A stretch of 64,000 bases of DNA from Legionella anisa (GTDB taxonomy: Bacteria; Pseudomonadota; Gammaproteobacteria; Legionellales; Legionellaceae): positions 1 through 64,000 of the forward strand of contig NZ_LNXS01000037.1 of NCBI RefSeq assembly GCF_001467525.1, in the 5' to 3' direction. Made by a program: the position numbers and the translations under genes. How positions within the stretch are numbered: position 1 is the stretch's first letter; each line of letters opens with the position of its first letter. Under the pieces are notes generated by a model. It had not been told where the DNA came from. It did no database searches and worked only from the letters and a program-made list of their open reading frames with translations. Below are positions 18,043 through 26,598 of the stretch, one piece after another.

Positions 18043-19319
18043 GATTGTCCCGTAGTATTTCTTGCAAAACGCAATAATACATGATCGGTTCGCGCTGCAG
18101 ATTCCTGTATGGCTTTGCTTGGACTTAGAAAGCCAGCAAACATCGCCTCCAAAACCTCATCATTGATACTGCGAATCTGATTTTGTGGACCAAAACGTTG
18201 TAATGGCTTTTCGTGTAATTCACCTTCTAAATCAGTACGCGCCATCAATAAGGTAGGATGGCGGCTACTGCGTAAAATATCTGCATAGATACCGTGTAAT
18301 CCTATGGGAAGATAGCCTGTATGTTCATGCCAACGTTTTTGTGTTTCGGGTTTGGTAATAAATGCAAAGAATTGGGCTATTCCTTTATAGTGTTCCTTCG
18401 TTTGCCCGCCAACTGCCCATAATGCAGCACCTCCAGCAACATTCGCATGTCTTAGCTTACTTACTTCTGTATCCAAAGGCATACTGGCAATGCCTAAATG
18501 AAAGGGAACTAAGGTAGATAAGCTATTATAAGCCCCAGAAGATTGGCTAAATAAAGGACAAATACCACTGGTAAATAAAATAGTAGCATCATCGACCCTG
18601 CCGGCATATCGAAAATAATGCAGTGAATGCCAACGCTGCAAACGTTCAAAATGATGAAGTAGTTGCGGCGTTGCATAAACAGCACGTACCGGATTATTCT
18701 GAGTTAACGGTAATCCATGAATCGCCAAAAACGATTCAAAAAGTACCCATCCCGGATAAGCTGTTGTATAGGTACAATCATAACCCGCTTTTTTTAGCTT
18801 CTCTGCCAATACCTCCATCTCGGACCAAGTACGTGGAAAGTTGGCTTGGGAATAACCTACTTTGGCGAGTACATCCTGATTGTAATATAGAGTTGCTACT
18901 GAGAGATTAAAAGGCAAAGCCAACAATTGACCATTATTGCTATAAAACTCACGAACCGATTGAATAAAGTCCTCTTGGGGTAAGCGCATTCCTTGTTCTT
19001 GCATCAGTTCGTCTACTGGCTTGATGACACCCTTAGGTGACTGCATAATCGCAGTGCCAACCTCAAAGATTTGCACGATTGCGGGAGGATGATGTGCTCT
19101 GAATGCCGCAGCAAAACTTGTTAATGTCTCTACATAATTTCCCTTATAAACAGGTTTAATAAAATATTCACTTTGACTTTGATTAAAGTCGTCAGCGAGT
19201 AATCTGACTTCATCACCAAGATGTCCGGCCATTCCATGCCAAAATACCAGTTCAACTCGTTTTGCCTGGACCGACAGAGTAGAAAAGAGAATGAATAAAA
19301 AAAGTAATAATTTTTTCAT
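18039..19319 (-). CDS. ugpB: sn-Glycerol-3-phosphate-binding periplasmic protein
   Basis: UgpB captures sn-glycerol 3-phosphate or glycerophosphodiesters for an ABC importer. A signal peptide spans residues 1-19 (KKLLLFLFILFSTLSVQA). The mature part matches the UgpB pattern closely: FWHGMAGHLGDEV, VYKGNYVETLTSFAAAFR, PAIVQIFEVGTAIM, LPFNLSVATLYYN and GGAALWAV. At 426 residues it is near the 438 of E. coli UgpB. It is sandwiched with four-base overlaps between ugpQ and a DUF2165 gene. The membrane components UgpA, UgpE and UgpC are not in the window, so the permease must be encoded elsewhere. Confidence 0.93.
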   Translation of the reverse strand: MKKLLLFLFILFSTLSVQAKRVELVFWHGMAGHLGDEVRLLADDFNQSQSEYFIKPVYKGNYVETLTSFAAAFRAHHPPAIVQIFEVGTAIMQSPKGVIKPVDELMQEQGMRLPQEDFIQSVREFYSNNGQLLALPFNLSVATLYYNQDVLAKVGYSQANFPRTWSEMEVLAEKLKKAGYDCTYTTAYPGWVLFESFLAIHGLPLTQNNPVRAVYATPQLLHHFERLQRWHSLHYFRYAGRVDDATILFTSGICPLFSQSSGAYNSLSTLVPFHLGIASMPLDTEVSKLRHANVAGGAALWAVGGQTKEHYKGIAQFFAFITKPETQKRWHEHTGYLPIGLHGIYADILRSSRHPTLLMARTDLEGELHEKPLQRFGPQNQIRSINDEVLEAMFAGFLSPSKAIQESAARTDHVLLRFARNTTGQS

Positions 19320-20038
19320 GCCAATAAATCAGGATAGTCACTAAAAACCGCATCAACCCCCCAGCCAAATAACTTATTAGCCAAACGTCTGCGATTCACC
19401 GTATAAGTACAAAGTACATAGCCCGCTGCTTTAATTGCCTTTACCCGCTCCTCGGTTAACACCCTGCGATTCAAATGAATGGAAAAACACTCTAACTGTT
19501 TTGCTTTTTGCAACCATTGCTCATCCCAAGTATGCAGTAGTAAACCTAATGGCATTTCTGGGGCAATACTTCGACATAAAACTAAAGCATCCCAAGAAAA
19601 ACTGGAAACCAAAGGCAGATCTTTATCCTGTGGCCAATAACGTTGAATGTGACTCATTACTGCTACCGCAGTTTGCTCTTCTGTACCAGGATAAGGTTTA
19701 ATTTCTACATTTGCCTGAACGCCTGAAAAAGACAACCACTTCAGTACTTCTTTAAAATGAGGAATATGCTCGCCTTTAAATTGTCGTGAAAACCAAGAGC
19801 CGGCATCCAATGAGCGCAAATAACCGGACTCAACCATGCCTACTTCACCGCGTCCATTTGTTGTTCTTTTTAAATTGTCGTCATGAATTACAAAAGGTTC
19901 ACCATCAGCGCTACACATCACATCAAATTCAATAAAACGACATCCTAAAGCCAAAGCCTTGTCAAAAGCAGCCAATGTATTCTCAGGAGCATAAGCAGCC
20001 GCTCCTCGATGCCCAATAATTTTTTCAACAACCAACAA
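19316..20038 (-). CDS. ugpQ: Glycerophosphodiester phosphodiesterase
   Basis: The enzyme hydrolyses glycerophosphodiesters to glycerol 3-phosphate plus an alcohol. The GDPD signatures are EKIIGHRGAAAYAPENTLAAF at the N-terminus (catalytic HRG and PENT), FIEFDVM, FVIHDDNLKRTTNG, and NVEIKPY. I place the start at a TTG at 20038 (or the TTG directly after it) because AAGGGGA lies just upstream and the family sequence begins immediately. Extending to 20089 would run the protein into the palindromic repeat that begins at 20071. The product is about 240 residues, like E. coli UgpQ (247). It overlaps ugpB by four bases. Confidence 0.93.
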   Translation of the reverse strand: MLVVEKIIGHRGAAAYAPENTLAAFDKALALGCRFIEFDVMCSADGEPFVIHDDNLKRTTNGRGEVGMVESGYLRSLDAGSWFSRQFKGEHIPHFKEVLKWLSFSGVQANVEIKPYPGTEEQTAVAVMSHIQRYWPQDKDLPLVSSFSWDALVLCRSIAPEMPLGLLLHTWDEQWLQKAKQLECFSIHLNRRVLTEERVKAIKAAGYVLCTYTVNRRRLANKLFGWGVDAVFSDYPDLLA

Positions 20039-20070
20039 ATTGATTCCCCTTTTTATAAAATGTAGGAAAT

Positions 20071-20152
20071 GTAGCCTGGGTGAAGGCAAAGCCGTAACCC
20101 GGGGTTCGGTAATAATTTTCCTGGGTTACGGCTTTGCCTTCACCCAGGCTAC
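20071..20152. repeat. Palindromic GTAGCCTGGGTG element (copy 1)
   Basis: The left arm GTAGCCTGGGTGAAGGCAAA and the right arm ending TTTGCCTTCACCCAGGCTAC are fully complementary around a ~20-base centre. This copy has the 'ggcaaagccgtaac' arm type on both sides. The T-run after the right arm could let it act as a terminator on the plus strand. Confidence 0.9.
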
Positions 20153-20156
20153 TTTT

Positions 20157-20870
20157 TTATTGCTTACGATTCGAAGCAACCCCAACAATTGCAGTTAATA
20201 TTAATTCATTACTAACTGTCAAAGCCGGAGCCGCAGCAGCTGCTTCTCCTACCATCATGGTGTTCATTGTCTTCGCTTGATAAGGTCTTGGCGGAGGAGG
20301 ATTAGCTCCTTCAACAAAAACCAAATTACTGACGCTGTAATTCTGTCCTGGGTATGCTTTATTAATACGAGCAAGTTCATCATTCACTTGTTGATACAGT
20401 CGTTGTCGAATTTGCCCTAAAACAGCCTGAGTTTCATCAAAACTTGGTTTGAAATCAACACTGGATATTTCATATTTAGCACCAGGTAAACTCACATCTT
20501 TGGCATTTTTATAAATATCAGTCAATACCTCCTGGCTTACTCGTGCTTGTGCCTGTACATATAATTTTTCAAGGCCAGAACTATCTTGTGAGCGATCGAA
20601 TTCGATCAAATGCCATTCTCCCTTGGCGATTTTGTTTAATCGCTCCATAATATCAGCACGCGCCTTCACTAAATCAGCGCTGGTTAAAGTCACATTAATA
20701 TTGACTCCCAATAAAGCAGTTTGAGTTGTAACCCATTGTTTTGCTGAAAGTTGAAAATCAATTTTATCAAGAACTAACTGAGGAGGAAAAGGAGGCGGTA
20801 AAGCATTTTCAGCAAAAGCAAACGGTGTGACTAACATTAAAGCCAACATTCTAACAGCTACTTGGCGCAT
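20157..20870 (-). CDS. Periplasmic hypothetical protein, possibly SIMPL (DUF541)-like
   Basis: The start at 20870 (MRQVAVRMLALMLVTPFAFAEN) follows a GGAGAGAG ribosome binding site and gives a clear signal peptide cleaved after FAFA. The mature part is about 215 residues, with an alternating strand/helix pattern (VNINVTLTSADLVKARADIMERL, YVQAQARVSQEVLTDIYKNA, YEISSVDFKPSFDETQAVLGQIRQRLYQQV). This resembles the SIMPL/DUF541 fold, but I cannot confirm the family. A Pro-rich linker (about residues 195-205) precedes an Ala-rich C-terminus. It is divergent from the leucine dehydrogenase gene. Confidence 0.6.
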   Translation of the reverse strand: MRQVAVRMLALMLVTPFAFAENALPPPFPPQLVLDKIDFQLSAKQWVTTQTALLGVNINVTLTSADLVKARADIMERLNKIAKGEWHLIEFDRSQDSSGLEKLYVQAQARVSQEVLTDIYKNAKDVSLPGAKYEISSVDFKPSFDETQAVLGQIRQRLYQQVNDELARINKAYPGQNYSVSNLVFVEGANPPPPRPYQAKTMNTMMVGEAAAAAPALTVSNELILTAIVGVASNRKQ

Positions 20871-21011
20871 GACTCTCTCCAACGTGATGAATAATGAAAT
20901 TAAGTGTATACCAGCACACCTTAAGACACCAAATTATTAACCTTTACCATTGATTTAATCAAAAAATAGGAATATAACTTCTGCAAAATATTTGCAAGAG
21001 GAGCATAAACA

Positions 21012-22085
21012 ATGATGTCAGTGGACAATATATCAAGTAGTAACCCAATAATAGCTGAAGATGATTTCCTCGATTACGCCCTCTCTCATGGCTTTGGCGA
21101 CTTACATTTTAAAGTAGACCCTGCAACTGGAATGAAAGCAATCATCGCCATTCACAATACCAAATTAGGTCCTGCTTTAGGCGGTTGTCGTTTTATTGAA
21201 TATCCGAATACTTATGCAGCAATCCAAGACGCCATGCGTCTCGCGCGGGGAATGAGTTTCAAAGCGGCATCGGTCAACTTGCCTCTGGGAGGCGGTAAAT
21301 CCGTTATTATCAAACCCAATGGTCCGTTTGATCGCGCCCAATACATGCATCAATTTGGTCGATTTGTTAATGAATTAAATGGACGTTACATTACTGCTCT
21401 TGACAGCGGAACGGAATTGCCAGACATGGATATCATTGGAGAGCACACCCCCTATGTAGCCAGTTTATCCAAATACCATGGTGATCCTTCACCTTCTACA
21501 GCCAGAGGGATTCTACGAGGCATTCAAGCAGCCGTAGCCTTCAAACTAGGAAAAGAAAGCCTAAAAGATATTCATGTAGCCATTCAAGGTTTGGGTCATG
21601 TTGGATTTTTGCTCGCCAGACATTTACATGAATTAGGGGCTACACTCACTGTTGCTGATATTTCTCCAACTGCTGTAGATCGTGCTGTTACTGAATTTGG
21701 CGCTAAAGCAGTAAGTACTGATCAAATTCACAAGGTTCCCTGTGACGTTTTTGCACCGTGTGCCTTAGGTGCAATTATCAATGACATTACTATTTCTCAA
21801 CTGCAAACTACAATTATCGCCGGTGCGGCAAATAACCAGCTGGCTCATACGTATCATGGTAAAAAATTACATGATAAAGGCATTTTATTTGCTGTAGACT
21901 ATGTTATCAATGCCGGGGGATTAATTTTTGCAGCGTCTAAATATCTTCATACTCCTGAAGAGAAAATTAACGAACAGATCGATGCCATTTATGGCCATTT
22001 AACTGAAATTTTTGCCCTGTCTGTTAAAGAAAATTTACCTACTAGTGACATTGCGGATAATTTGGCAAAAGAAAAATTATCTTAG
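21012..22085 (+). CDS. ldh: Leucine dehydrogenase (Glu/Leu/Phe/Val dehydrogenase family)
   Basis: The enzyme deaminates branched-chain amino acids, reversibly with NAD, to 2-oxo acids. Seen are the catalytic-lysine motif LPLGGGKSVI (about residue 93), the N-terminal substrate domain GPALGGCRFIEYPN, and the Rossmann motif IQGLGHVGFLLARHL (about residue 195). The length of 357 residues is typical of leucine rather than glutamate dehydrogenase (about 420-450). GAGGAG lies 8 bases before the ATG; a second ATG directly follows. It is followed by an O-methyltransferase gene after 15 bp, so the two are probably co-transcribed. Substrate preference among Leu, Val and Phe is not decided by the sequence. 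Confidence 0.88.
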   Translation: MMSVDNISSSNPIIAEDDFLDYALSHGFGDLHFKVDPATGMKAIIAIHNTKLGPALGGCRFIEYPNTYAAIQDAMRLARGMSFKAASVNLPLGGGKSVIIKPNGPFDRAQYMHQFGRFVNELNGRYITALDSGTELPDMDIIGEHTPYVASLSKYHGDPSPSTARGILRGIQAAVAFKLGKESLKDIHVAIQGLGHVGFLLARHLHELGATLTVADISPTAVDRAVTEFGAKAVSTDQIHKVPCDVFAPCALGAIINDITISQLQTTIIAGAANNQLAHTYHGKKLHDKGILFAVDYVINAGGLIFAASKYLHTPEEKINEQIDAIYGHLTEIFALSVKENLPTSDIADNLAKEKLS

Positions 22086-22100
22086 GGGTTTGTTGACACT

Positions 22101-22757
22101 ATGAAGCATTTAAGCCTAACTCCAAATCTTTATGAATACATGATAGATAAATCTTTGCGGGAACACCCTTCTCTGACTGGTCTACGCAAAGTAACCTCTA
22201 CTATGGAGTTGGCGAATATGCAAGTCGCGCCGGAGCAAGCACAATTTATGCAATTGCTCTTGCGTTTGATTCATGCAAAAAATGTTTTAGAGTTAGGTAC
22301 ATTTACTGGTTATAGTGCTTTAGCAATGTCTTTAATGCTGCCTGATGATGGGAGGCTCATCACCTGTGACATCAATGCGGAATGGACAAGCAAAGCACAT
22401 CCTTTCTGGAAAGAGGCAAAACAAGACCATAAAATTGAATTACGCCTTGGTCGTGCATTAGACACGTTACATGCGTTAATCTCCGAAGGTTGGGAGCAAA
22501 AATTTGATTTCATTTTTATCGATGCCGACAAAACCAACTATGTGAATTACTATGAATTGGCATTAAAACTCATTCAACCTCAAGGACTAATCGCTATAGA
22601 TAATATATTTTGGGATGGTAAAGTAATCGATGAGAATGAAACAGGTGGACAAACCAGGGAAATTAAGAAACTTAACGAATTGATTAAAAATGATCAGCGT
22701 GTGTTTATTAGTTTATTGCCCATAGCAGATGGATTGTTTTTAGTACAACCATCTTAA
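22101..22757 (+). CDS. SAM-dependent O-methyltransferase (caffeoyl-CoA OMT family)
   Basis: 218 residues of the methyltransferase family that, in bacteria, methylates catechol-like or other small hydroxylated compounds. The SAM-binding motif VLELGTFTGYSALAMSLML is at about residue 60, with the acidic residue CDINAEW that holds the ribose. FIFIDADKTNYVNYYE carries metal-ligand aspartates, and IDNIFWDGKV the later metal ligand. There is no signal or membrane segment. It follows the leucine dehydrogenase gene closely. The natural acceptor is unknown. Lying next to tyrosine catabolism, an aromatic acceptor is possible but unproven. Confidence 0.88.
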   Translation: MKHLSLTPNLYEYMIDKSLREHPSLTGLRKVTSTMELANMQVAPEQAQFMQLLLRLIHAKNVLELGTFTGYSALAMSLMLPDDGRLITCDINAEWTSKAHPFWKEAKQDHKIELRLGRALDTLHALISEGWEQKFDFIFIDADKTNYVNYYELALKLIQPQGLIAIDNIFWDGKVIDENETGGQTREIKKLNELIKNDQRVFISLLPIADGLFLVQPS

Positions 22758-22767
22758 AGATCATAAT

Positions 22768-22840
22768 GTAGTCTGGGTGAAGCGCAGCGAAACCCGGGTT
22801 TATGAAATTCCCGGGTTTCGCTGCGCGTCACCCAGGCTAC
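22768..22840. repeat. Palindromic GTAGCCTGGGTG element (copy 2)
   Basis: Left arm GTAGTCTGGGTGAAGCGCAG and right arm CTGCGCGTCACCCAGGCTAC around a short AT-rich centre, between the O-methyltransferase and hpd genes. 'gcgcagcgaaac' arm type on both sides. Confidence 0.9.
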
Positions 22841-22912
22841 GACACCTTTGTTTTTTCCATCCTTATAAGAAATTGTGTAAGTACCGAATAACTTTAAAGG
22901 AGTAATGAGACA

Positions 22913-23965
22913 ATGCAAACAAACAACAACCCTTGTGGATTAGATGGTTTTGCTTTTCTAGAATTTTCAGGTCCAGATAAAAAACGTCTGCATCAACAAT
23001 TCACTGACATGGGTTTCCAAGCTACTGCTCATCATAAAAACCAAGACATCACTTTATTTCAACAAGGTGAAATTCAATTTATAGTCAATGCGGCCACACA
23101 TTGCCAAGCAGAAGATCATGCCAAGATTCATGGAGCAGGTGCCTGCGCTATGGGATTTAAAGTCAAAAATGCCAATGCTGCGTTTGAGTATGCAATCAAA
23201 CATGGAGCAACTGCTTTTGAAGACTGTACGCACGCTCATCATGGTTTGCTTGGCATCCAGGCTATAGGTGGAAGTGTTATTTACTTTGTTGATGATCACC
23301 ATCAACCCTTCTCTGCTCATTGGGAACATCAACCCAATAAAAAAGTAGAAGGAAATGGCTTAATTATGATTGATCATTTAACCCATAACGTATTTCGCGG
23401 CAACATGGATAAATGGGCCAAGTTTTATGAATCCATTTTTAACTTCCAGGAAATTCGTTATTTTAATATTAAAGGAAAAATGACTGGATTATTAAGCCGT
23501 GCTCTGGGTAGCCCATGTGGGAAAATCAAAATCCCTTTAAATGAATCCAAAGATGATTTGTCACAAATTGAAGAATTTCTTCACGAATACAAAGGTGAAG
23601 GCATCCAACATATCGCATTAACCACGAACAATATTTATCGTACGGTGCATACATTAAGAGAACAAGGCGTTAAATTCCTTGATGTTCCAGATACCTATTA
23701 CGAAATGTTGCATGATCGTCTTCCCTGGCATCAAGAGCAAGTCGATCAACTTCAAGAAGAGAAAATTCTGATTGATGGCGAGAGAGATCCAAAACATGGT
23801 TTATTACTGCAAATCTTCACTGAAAATATCTTTGGCCCCGTTTTTTTTGAAATTATTCAGCGCAAGGGAAATCAGGGATTTGGTGAAGGTAACTTTCAGG
23901 CTTTATTCGAAGCCATTGAACGAGATCAGATCAGACGTGGTACTTTGAAAGAAACATCTGCTTAA
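22913..23965 (+). CDS. hpd: 4-Hydroxyphenylpyruvate dioxygenase (legiolysin)
   Basis: Hpd converts 4-hydroxyphenylpyruvate to homogentisate with Fe(II) and O2, the second step of tyrosine breakdown. In Legionella the protein is known as legiolysin (lly), responsible for the brown homogentisate-derived pigment and for haemolysis and fluorescence phenotypes in E. coli. Two VOC domains are present. The iron ligands can be placed in IDHLTHNV (His), IQHIALTTNN (His) and VFFEIIQRKG (Glu). The C-terminal GFGEGNFQALFEAIERDQ is the family signature. 350 residues is a normal length. AAAGGAG precedes the ATG. A palindromic repeat separates it from the FAH-family gene downstream. Confidence 0.97.
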   Translation: MQTNNNPCGLDGFAFLEFSGPDKKRLHQQFTDMGFQATAHHKNQDITLFQQGEIQFIVNAATHCQAEDHAKIHGAGACAMGFKVKNANAAFEYAIKHGATAFEDCTHAHHGLLGIQAIGGSVIYFVDDHHQPFSAHWEHQPNKKVEGNGLIMIDHLTHNVFRGNMDKWAKFYESIFNFQEIRYFNIKGKMTGLLSRALGSPCGKIKIPLNESKDDLSQIEEFLHEYKGEGIQHIALTTNNIYRTVHTLREQGVKFLDVPDTYYEMLHDRLPWHQEQVDQLQEEKILIDGERDPKHGLLLQIFTENIFGPVFFEIIQRKGNQGFGEGNFQALFEAIERDQIRRGTLKETSA

Positions 23966-23986
23966 GAATGTGGCCTGAAATACTCT

Positions 23987-24076
23987 GTAGCCTGGGTGCA
24001 GCGCAGCGGAACCCGGGATTGAGAAGTGATTTTTGCTCGTAAAATCCCGGGTTTCGCTCCGCTGCACCCAGGCTAC
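23987..24076. repeat. Palindromic GTAGCCTGGGTG element (copy 3)
   Basis: GTAGCCTGGGTGCAGCGCAG and the complementary right arm ending CTGCACCCAGGCTAC, with a ~30-base centre. It ends 20 bp before the start of the FAH-family gene, so it would be transcribed within the hpd-FAH-maiA mRNA if that exists. Confidence 0.9.
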
Positions 24077-24095
24077 AACTACTAATGAGGAGCTT

Positions 24096-25076
24096 ATGAA
24101 ACTTGCCAGTTTAAAATCTACATCACGAGATGGAGAATTATGCGTAGTCAATCAAGCATTGACTCGTGCAGTACGTGTGCCCCAGATAGCAGCCAATTTG
24201 CAATACGCTCTAGAGCATTGGGACACCGTAAAAGAAAAGTTACACAAGGTCTATCAACAACTTAATGAAGGACATTTGGAAAATACCATCAGTTTCGATC
24301 CACAACACTGCACATCCCCCTTACCCCGTGCGTATCAATGGGCTGATGGCAGCGCCTATGTCAACCATGTTGAGCTTGTGCGTAAAGCCCGTGGGGCTGA
24401 ACTGCCAGCAAATTTCTGGACTGATCCTTTGATGTATCAAGGCGGTTCCGATTCCTTCCTTGGCCCCAGAGATCCCATTTTAGTTGCCGATGAGGCATAC
24501 GGTATTGACTTTGAAGCAGAAGTTGCAGTGGTGACTGGTGATGTTCCTATGGGCATAAGCTCTAAAGATGCGGGTCAACATATTAAATTGTTGATGCTGG
24601 TTAATGATGTCTCATTACGTAATTTAATCCCAGATGAACTGGCAAAAGGTTTTGGTTTTTTCCATTCCAAACCTTCAAGCAGTTTTTCTCCTGTAGCCAT
24701 CACCCCGGATGAATTAGGTGCTGATTGGGACGGCCAACGTGTGCACCTGCCTTTATTGAGCCATCTAAATGGAAAATTATTTGGCCAACCTAATGCAGGA
24801 ATTGACATGACCTTTTCTTTTCCAGAGCTCATTCAACACGCGGCAAAAACCAGAGTCCTCAGTGCGGGAACAATTATTGGTTCAGGTACTGTTTCGAATC
24901 TTGATCGCAGTAAAGGATCTTCATGTATTGCTGAAAAAAGAATGTTGGAACTCATAGAGCAGGGACAGGCTAAAACGTCTTTTATGCATTTTGGGGATCG
25001 CATTCGTATTGAAATGCTCGATAAACAGGGCACAAGCCTGTTTGGTGCAATCGATCAAGTCGTTGAGCGGATATAA
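24096..25076 (+). CDS. Fumarylacetoacetate hydrolase family protein
   Basis: The context (after hpd, directly before maiA) points to fumarylacetoacetase, the last step of tyrosine catabolism giving fumarate and acetoacetate. The FAH-fold signatures are DFEAEVAVVTGDVP (metal-binding acidic residues, about 150), MLVNDVSLRNLIP, and AGTIIGSGTVSNLDRSKGSSC near the C-terminus. The start is placed at 24096, where GAGGAGC gives a good ribosome binding site; the frame is open further upstream but runs into the palindromic repeat. The product is 326 residues, the shorter bacterial form rather than the ~420-residue eukaryotic type. The stop is 3 bp from the maiA start. Confidence 0.9.
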   Translation: MKLASLKSTSRDGELCVVNQALTRAVRVPQIAANLQYALEHWDTVKEKLHKVYQQLNEGHLENTISFDPQHCTSPLPRAYQWADGSAYVNHVELVRKARGAELPANFWTDPLMYQGGSDSFLGPRDPILVADEAYGIDFEAEVAVVTGDVPMGISSKDAGQHIKLLMLVNDVSLRNLIPDELAKGFGFFHSKPSSSFSPVAITPDELGADWDGQRVHLPLLSHLNGKLFGQPNAGIDMTFSFPELIQHAAKTRVLSAGTIIGSGTVSNLDRSKGSSCIAEKRMLELIEQGQAKTSFMHFGDRIRIEMLDKQGTSLFGAIDQVVERI

Positions 25077-25079
25077 GCG

Positions 25080-25709
25080 ATGAAACTTTATGACTATTTT
25101 CGCTCCACAGCCTGTTATCGTGTGCGTATTGCCCTGAACCTCAAAAATATCGCTTATGAAAAAATTGATATTCATTTAGTGAATCATGGTGGAGAACAAC
25201 ATAGCCCGGAATATCGAAAGATAAATCCTCAAGAATTGGTTCCCAGCTTGGAAGTCAATGGAAAAGTGATTAGTCAATCACTTGCCATTATCGACTATCT
25301 GGATGAGGCTTACCCAGCCCCTGCTCTATTACCTCAAAATCCACTGGATAAAGCTACTGTAAGATCACTTGCCTTAATCGTTGCTTGTGATATGCATCCT
25401 CTGAATAACTTAAGGGTATTAAACCGAATAAAAGAGCAATTTCAAGCGAATGAAGCACAAGTTACTGAATGGTATCATCATTGGCTTAAAGCCGGATTTG
25501 ACGCGTTTGAAGCGAAATTGCAGCATATTGATCGCAGTCAATTTTTTTGCTTTGGAAATTCCGTTACTTTAGCTGATCTCTGCCTTATTCCTCAGGTCTA
25601 CAATGCAAACCGTTTTCATTTTGCAATGGATAACTATCCACTTATCAATGAAATCAATACTCATTGTTTAACCCTGGAACCATTCCAAAAAGCAGTACCT
25701 GAAGCTTAA
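25080..25709 (+). CDS. maiA: Maleylacetoacetate isomerase (zeta-class glutathione transferase)
   Basis: MaiA isomerises maleylacetoacetate to fumarylacetoacetate using glutathione. The N-terminal thioredoxin-like domain has the zeta-class active-site signature YFRSTACYRVRIALNLK (Ser-x-x-Cys type). It is followed by NPQELVPSLEVNGKVISQSLAIIDYLDE, the glutathione gamma-glutamyl-binding Q-S-L motif. The C-terminal helical domain includes VTLADLCLIPQVYNANRF. Length of 209 residues is normal. Only 3 bp separate it from the FAH-family gene, so the two are translationally coupled. Homogentisate dioxygenase (hmgA), which would link hpd to this step, is not in the window. Confidence 0.95.
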   Translation: MKLYDYFRSTACYRVRIALNLKNIAYEKIDIHLVNHGGEQHSPEYRKINPQELVPSLEVNGKVISQSLAIIDYLDEAYPAPALLPQNPLDKATVRSLALIVACDMHPLNNLRVLNRIKEQFQANEAQVTEWYHHWLKAGFDAFEAKLQHIDRSQFFCFGNSVTLADLCLIPQVYNANRFHFAMDNYPLINEINTHCLTLEPFQKAVPEA

Positions 25710-25787
25710 GGGAAATATTCTGGCCAAAACGTGCAAACGTCTTGAAAGTTTATTTCAAGGCGGTTGCTACGCGCTTTTATGATGAGT

Positions 25788-25822
25788 AAACCCGGGTTAC
25801 GCTGCGCTTCACCCAGGCTGCG
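25788..25822. repeat. Half copy of the palindromic element
   Basis: Only a right arm is present: AACCCGGGTTACGCTGCGCT followed by TCACCCAGGCTGCGG. No matching left arm is found just upstream, so this is a truncated element. Confidence 0.75.
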
Positions 25823-25890
25823 GTTTCGAAAAATTTGCAATCGTATCGTTGCGATCATTTACATAAACACTCTTGATGCATCATCTTTTT

Positions 25891-26436
25891 TTAGAGAAAT
25901 AATCTTCTTTTTTTGGATGGATTTTCTTCTTCGTCGTTTCTTGGTTCTAAATTGTCTTCTGGTTCTATATTAAAGAATCGTTGGCGTGAATATTTTTGGG
26001 AAACCTCATTATCTTCCAAATCATTTAAATACAGGGCTAATGAATAATCGGCATCAAGTTGAACTCGTTCCAACTCCATATCCATTTTCTTTACTTCTTC
26101 GGAGTTGTATTCTTCAGCAAGCTTTCTATATTTCACTTGATCTAATTCATCACGTGCTGTTGGATTTTTAATAGAGATTAATGTTTTATATAAAGTTAAA
26201 TAATACGAACCGAGTTTATTTATTAATTCCAATTGCAGCTCTGCATCATAAAAAACATCATAAAATTCTTCATCTTGCTCAGGAGATGTTAAAGTATTTA
26301 AGAGTTTTATATTTTCTTGACATAAAAGAACAATTGAGTATAGATTAGATCCGTCAGAGCTCTGCAAACGGGCGATTGATTCTTCATTACTCTTGAAGCG
26401 AGAGTTTTCCAATAGTTTTTCTAATTTACTTTGCAT
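25891..26436 (-). CDS. Hypothetical helical protein with acidic block and NLS-like C-terminus
   Basis: I do not recognise the family. From the second ATG (26436) it is 181 residues, soluble and alpha-helical (SKLEKLLENSRFKSNEESIARL, ELQLELINKLGSYYLTLYKTLISI, and a Lys/Glu-rich coil around residue 115-140). The last 20 residues combine an acidic run (RNDEEEN) with a basic cluster (PSKKRRLFL). That basic cluster resembles a eukaryotic monopartite nuclear-localisation signal. The acidic run sits about 12-17 residues from the end, where Dot/Icm substrates often carry an E-block. It is an isolated gene between maiA and a secreted-protein gene. The effector assignment is inference. Confidence 0.6.
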   Translation of the reverse strand: MQSKLEKLLENSRFKSNEESIARLQSSDGSNLYSIVLLCQENIKLLNTLTSPEQDEEFYDVFYDAELQLELINKLGSYYLTLYKTLISIKNPTARDELDQVKYRKLAEEYNSEEVKKMDMELERVQLDADYSLALYLNDLEDNEVSQKYSRQRFFNIEPEDNLEPRNDEEENPSKKRRLFL

Positions 26437-26598
26437 TTGCAATCCTAAACTTTAAAATTAATTATGATTAAAAGATATATAAATCGCTTTAAAAAAGCGA
26501 CGAGATTTTCTGATTTTTTTACAACATAATCAATAAAAATTTATTTAAAATCAATTAATTAATTTTAAATCGGCAAATGATTTTCCTCCATATTCTGT

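Noticed and set aside
20039..20089. Upstream extension of ugpQ to 20089
   Set aside because: It would translate part of a palindromic repeat, and the TTG at 20038 has a better ribosome binding site.
26437..26500. PmrA-like TTAAT repeats upstream of the gene at 25891-26436
   Set aside because: The half-sites (TTTAATCAT, ATTAATTTT) are one base apart instead of two, and no -10 hexamer follows at the 7-bp distance.
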